From Lachnospiraceae bacterium (lineage in GTDB: Bacteria > Bacillota > Clostridia > Lachnospirales > Lachnospiraceae), in contig SVFF01000008.1 of NCBI GenBank assembly GCA_015057005.1, forward strand, positions 1 through 64,000: a DNA stretch of 64,000 nucleotides. The letters are read 5' to 3'. Positions 60,832 to 64,000 of the stretch are shown piece after piece (the first letter of the stretch is position 1; each line of letters begins with the position of its first letter). The position numbers and the translations under genes were made by a program. A model generated the notes under the pieces. It was given only the letters and a program-made list of their open reading frames with translations, did not search any database and was not told where the DNA came from.

Positions 60832-62205
60832 TCAGGTCAGGGGATTCCAGCGTCCGCGCTTGTAATGGATCAGGAACAATACAAATAACAGCAGATTGTG
60901 GGCGATCATGCAGGCCCAGGCGGAAACCAGACCGAAGCTTAACAGCTGCGTACAGATGAAGGTGCCTACGATACGCACGCCCCACATGCCCAGAATATTG
61001 AATTTGAAAGGGGTGACAGTCTTTCCCACGCCCTGCAGGATGCCTTCGATGATGATGGAGACGCCGTAAAAAGGCTCTGATACAGCTACCATGCGAAGGA
61101 CGATAGTGCCCAGTTTAATAACGGCAGGATCCTTGGTAAACAGCGTCATCATGCCGGGAGCAAATAAAAACAGAAGAGCACCGGAGAGGGTCATAAGCAG
61201 GATTTCCAGCGGGAAAATGGCGTGGGCCAGTTTCTTCATTTTATCTTTGTCGCCTGCACCCAGAGCGTTGCCGGCCAGGGTGGCAGCGGCGGTCTGCATG
61301 CCGTAACCGGGGATATAGAAAGCGGACTCCACGGTGTTGGCGATGGTATGTGCTGCTGTAGAGATTTCGCCCAGGGAGTTGACCATGGAGGCAAACGCTA
61401 CATAGCCCAAAGAGGTGCCAAAGCGCTGCAGCATATTGGGAACAGCAACTCTCAGGCAGGGGGTTAAAATTTGCATATCAGGCATCAGACTCTGCCCTTT
61501 GGGAGAAATCACAGGATGTTTCCAGAGGGCTACAGTCATGTAGATACCACCGACGGTAAAGGCGATGGCACTTGCAATGGCAGCACCGATCACGCCAAGA
61601 CCTGCACCGGGCAGCGTGAGGGACAGTGCACCAAGATGTATGGTCCGGGAGGGGAAGATCAGCAGGAAATTCAGGATAATATTGACCACGTTCACTGCCA
61701 GACCAACATACATGGGCTTTCTGGTCTCGCCCGCAGCCCGAAGGACAGTGCCGAAGATGATGGAAGCTGCCCGGGGAAGCATGGGAAGATACAGTATAAA
61801 AAAGTATGCGGATGCCAGCGGCTGAATGGCAGGGTCTACCTGCATCCATTTGGGGATCATGCCGCTTAGAGAGAGTGTCAGTACTGTGAAAAACAGACCT
61901 GAGACCAACATTGCCAGAACGGCCTGGGCGGTTGTCCTGGCAGCTTTTTCCTTGTCGCCGGCGCCGTAAGCTCTTGCAATAAAAGACAAAAATCCCACGC
62001 CCAGGGCAGAAACCGTGCTGCCTACCAGCCAATTGACTGTGGTAGTGGAACCTACCGCGGCGGTGGCCTGTGTGCCAAGGGAACCTACCATGGCGGTGTC
62101 AATGTACTGCACGGCAGTCTGCATCAGCTGCTCCAGCATAGTGGGCCAGGCCAAAGTGAAAATTGTGGGAAGCATTTCTAAACTGTATTTGCGAGAACGA
62201 TTCAT
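60832..62205 (-). CDS. MATE family efflux protein
   Basis: 457 residues, twelve membrane helices with the usual halves (VQYIDTAMVGSLGTQATAAVG and the region of AAHTIANTVESAFYIPGYGMQTAAATLAGNALGAGD). It belongs to a different MATE branch from the one at 21.7 kb. The start is ATG with GAAAGGAT upstream. It stands 158 AT-rich bases upstream of the DUF1538 gene and runs in the same direction, with no clear terminator between. The substrate is unknown. Confidence 0.92.
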   Translation of the reverse strand: MNRSRKYSLEMLPTIFTLAWPTMLEQLMQTAVQYIDTAMVGSLGTQATAAVGSTTTVNWLVGSTVSALGVGFLSFIARAYGAGDKEKAARTTAQAVLAMLVSGLFFTVLTLSLSGMIPKWMQVDPAIQPLASAYFFILYLPMLPRAASIIFGTVLRAAGETRKPMYVGLAVNVVNIILNFLLIFPSRTIHLGALSLTLPGAGLGVIGAAIASAIAFTVGGIYMTVALWKHPVISPKGQSLMPDMQILTPCLRVAVPNMLQRFGTSLGYVAFASMVNSLGEISTAAHTIANTVESAFYIPGYGMQTAAATLAGNALGAGDKDKMKKLAHAIFPLEILLMTLSGALLFLFAPGMMTLFTKDPAVIKLGTIVLRMVAVSEPFYGVSIIIEGILQGVGKTVTPFKFNILGMWGVRIVGTFICTQLLSFGLVSAWACMIAHNLLLFVLFLIHYKRGRWNPLT

Positions 62206-62321
62206 AAATATTTTGCCGATCCTTTCGAAAGCCTTTGTCCTTTTTTCTGATAAGTTAAATTATAGAGGAATTTGTAAAAAGGGTCAAGAGAGTCGGAAAA
62301 AGGAGCTCTTCGGTTAAAAAG

Positions 62322-62375
62322 TTTACATAAATTTTACATTGGGTGGTTATGCTTTTTACATTTGTGCGTTATAAT
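62322..62375 (+). promoter_or_regulatory. PhoP-box-like repeats and promoter of the Na/Pi cotransporter
   Basis: TTTACA occurs at 62322-62327, 62333-62338 and 62355-62360, in phase with an 11-bp period; the fourth in-phase position (62344) reads TGGTTA. Hexamers of TT(A/T)ACA type spaced by five bases are the PhoP-binding pattern known from Bacillus. A TATAAT -10 box is at 62370-62375, with TTATGC (62347-62352) as a poor -35 17 bases before it. The repeats overlap the -35 area, as for an activator. Confidence 0.7.
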
Positions 62376-62446
62376 TGATATGATAAAATAAGTAGGTTAT
62401 AATAGAAGAGTGTAAATGCACGAAGGAAAATGAGGAGAGAAGAAAG

Positions 62447-64000
62447 ATGAGTTTTTTTGATTTTCTGACAATGGTGGGCGGTTTAGCGTTATTTTTATAT
62501 GGTATGAATCTGTTGGGTGACGGTTTATCTAAGGCTTCCGGAGGCCGTATGGAGCGTATTTTGGAAAAGTTGACCAGCAATCCCATTAAAGCAGTGCTTC
62601 TGGGTGCAGGTGTGACGGCAGTGATCCAGTCCTCCTCCGCCACCACTGTTATGGTAGTAGGTTTTGTAAACTCCGGTATCATGAAGCTGCAGCAGGCAGT
62701 AGGTATTATCATGGGTGCCAATGTAGGTACCACGATCACCTCCTGGATTCTGGGTCTGAGCGGTATTGACAGTTCCTCCTTTGCAGTGCAGCTGTTCAAG
62801 CCCACTTCTTTTTCTCCGATTCTTGCGATTGTCGGTGTGATATTTTTAATGTTCTCCAAAAAGGACAAGCTGAAGGATGTTTCCATGATCCTGATTGGCT
62901 TTGCCATTTTGATGTTTGGTATGGACACCATGAGCGAAGCGGTGAAGCCTTTGCGTGATGTGCCTGAATTTACCAGCATACTCACCAGATTTACCAATCC
63001 TATCCTGGGCATGATCGCAGGTCTGATCCTGACAGCAGTGATTCAGTCTTCCTCTGCGTCAGTAGGTATCCTGCAGGCTCTGTGTGCCACCGGTGCAGTA
63101 AGCTTCGGTGCGGCAGTTCCTATTATTATGGGACAGAATATCGGTACCTGTGTAACTGCTATGATTTCCGGTGTGGGTGCCTCCAAGAATGCACGCAGAA
63201 CTGCGCTGGTACATTTGTATTTTAACTTGATCGGTACCGTGCTGTTTATGGTAGTATTCTACGCAATCAATTCAATCAATCCTTTTCCTTTTTTAAATGA
63301 TGCGGCAACCCCTTTTGGTATTGCGGCTGTTCATAGTATTTTTAATATTGCATCTACAGTGGTACTGCTTCCTTTTTCTAATGGTCTTGTGAAGCTTGCC
63401 ACCCTGACCATCAAGGATGAGGCCGAGAAAGATGGTGCAGAGCAGAAGGATCAGATACTGAATCTTTTGGATGTGCGTTTCCTGGATACCCCTTCCCTGG
63501 CAATGGAACACTGCCGTACCGTTGCAGTGACCATGTCTTCCATGGCAGAGGAGGCCATGAACCTGGCCATGGAGCTGCTTGCTGTATATGATGAAGAAAA
63601 AGCAGAGAGGGTTGCAGATCTGGAGCGCAGAGTAGACCGTTTTGAGGACGAATTGGGATCCTATCTGGTGAAAGTAAACTCCAGAAATCTGTCTGAAAAG
63701 GACAATCAGACTCTGAGTACCCTGCTGCACAGTATCGGCGATTTTGAGCGTATTTCCGACCATGCCCGCAATCTGAAAGAGGCTGCCCAGGAGATGTTTG
63801 AAAAGCAGGTAAGCTTTTCCGAGAAGGCCCAGGATGAACTGGCTGTGATGAAGCGTGCCGTTCATGATATTTTGAAGATGACCATGCTGAGCTTTGCAGA
63901 AGAGGATGCAGAACTGGCTAAGCAGGTAGAGCCTTTGGAGGAAATTATTGACGATCTGAATCTGGAGATCAAGCAGCGTCATATCAAGCGGCTGCGCAAG
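62447..64000 (+). CDS. Na/Pi cotransporter family protein with PhoU-like domain (runs off the window)
   Basis: The first 518 residues are present and the frame is still open at the window end. Two copies of the family's QSSSA motif (VIQSSSATTVMVVGF and VIQSSSASVGIL) lie in the two halves of a membrane domain (about 1-310). A helical PhoU-like domain begins at about residue 345 (FLDTPSLAMEHCRTVAVTMSSMAEEAMNLA). The protein imports phosphate with sodium; the PhoU part probably regulates it. The start has GAGGAGAGAAGAAAG upstream. The promoter has PhoP-like repeats, which fits induction by phosphate starvation. Confidence 0.92.
   Translation, partial: MSFFDFLTMVGGLALFLYGMNLLGDGLSKASGGRMERILEKLTSNPIKAVLLGAGVTAVIQSSSATTVMVVGFVNSGIMKLQQAVGIIMGANVGTTITSWILGLSGIDSSSFAVQLFKPTSFSPILAIVGVIFLMFSKKDKLKDVSMILIGFAILMFGMDTMSEAVKPLRDVPEFTSILTRFTNPILGMIAGLILTAVIQSSSASVGILQALCATGAVSFGAAVPIIMGQNIGTCVTAMISGVGASKNARRTALVHLYFNLIGTVLFMVVFYAINSINPFPFLNDAATPFGIAAVHSIFNIASTVVLLPFSNGLVKLATLTIKDEAEKDGAEQKDQILNLLDVRFLDTPSLAMEHCRTVAVTMSSMAEEAMNLAMELLAVYDEEKAERVADLERRVDRFEDELGSYLVKVNSRNLSEKDNQTLSTLLHSIGDFERISDHARNLKEAAQEMFEKQVSFSEKAQDELAVMKRAVHDILKMTMLSFAEEDAELAKQVEPLEEIIDDLNLEIKQRHIKRLRK

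Overview
The window looks like chromosome of a Gram-positive anaerobe of class Clostridia, probably family Lachnospiraceae. The reasons are a hemZ-like fragment followed by hisS and aspS, strong AGGAGG-type ribosome binding sites, a T-box leader on pheST, lipoproteins with short lipobox signal peptides, and many heterodimeric ABC exporters and MATE pumps. The family placement is an inference from gene content. No tRNA, rRNA, CRISPR array, prophage or insertion sequence is visible.

Layout. 1-4.7 kb: the 3' tail of hemZ, a membrane-anchored hydrolase on the minus strand, hisS and aspS. 4.9-8.5 kb: a heterodimeric ABC exporter with one degenerate ATP site. 8.6-9.2 kb: nine 64-bp tandem repeats. 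9.3-21.5 kb: an exporter island. It holds two more ABC exporter pairs, a MATE pump, a LytTR response regulator with a sensorless AgrC-type kinase, structured leaders with terminators, a second tandem array of 52-bp hairpin units, and an amidase whose ribosome binding site sits inside a perfect hairpin. 21.7-26.4 kb: a MATE pump with two purine-related amidohydrolases (an MTA/SAH-deaminase-like enzyme and adenine deaminase). 26.5-30 kb: a Gfo/Idh/MocA oxidoreductase, an iron alcohol dehydrogenase and a stand-alone ATPase.

30-41 kb is mostly carbohydrate metabolism. It has a GH127 beta-L-arabinofuranosidase divergent from an AraC regulator, a ribulokinase (araB), a TAXI-type TRAP transporter, a DeoR regulator with a palindromic operator, a fused glycerophosphodiesterase-PHP phosphatase and a zinc alcohol dehydrogenase. 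41.2-45.1 kb: a Phe T-box leader and pheS-pheT. 45.2-49.9 kb: a complete sugar ABC importer (ATPase, two permeases, lipoprotein binding protein). 50-55.6 kb: a lipoprotein, a GtaA-like (DUF4965) protein, an OPT-family transporter and an orphan PqqD-like protein. 55.6-62.2 kb: two MATE pumps, a two-domain kinase-like protein, and a tandem PII protein downstream of a duplicated DUF1538 membrane protein. 62.3-64 kb: a Na/Pi cotransporter, cut by the window end, behind a PhoP-box-like promoter.

The least ordinary material is the exporter island. LytTR-type direct repeats lie directly downstream of the regulator pair and upstream of a leader terminator and an exporter pair, which suggests a self-contained sensing and export module. 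No precursor peptide gene was found beside it. The two hairpin-forming tandem arrays, the sequestered amidase ribosome binding site and the paired duplications in the PII/DUF1538 operon are also worth following.
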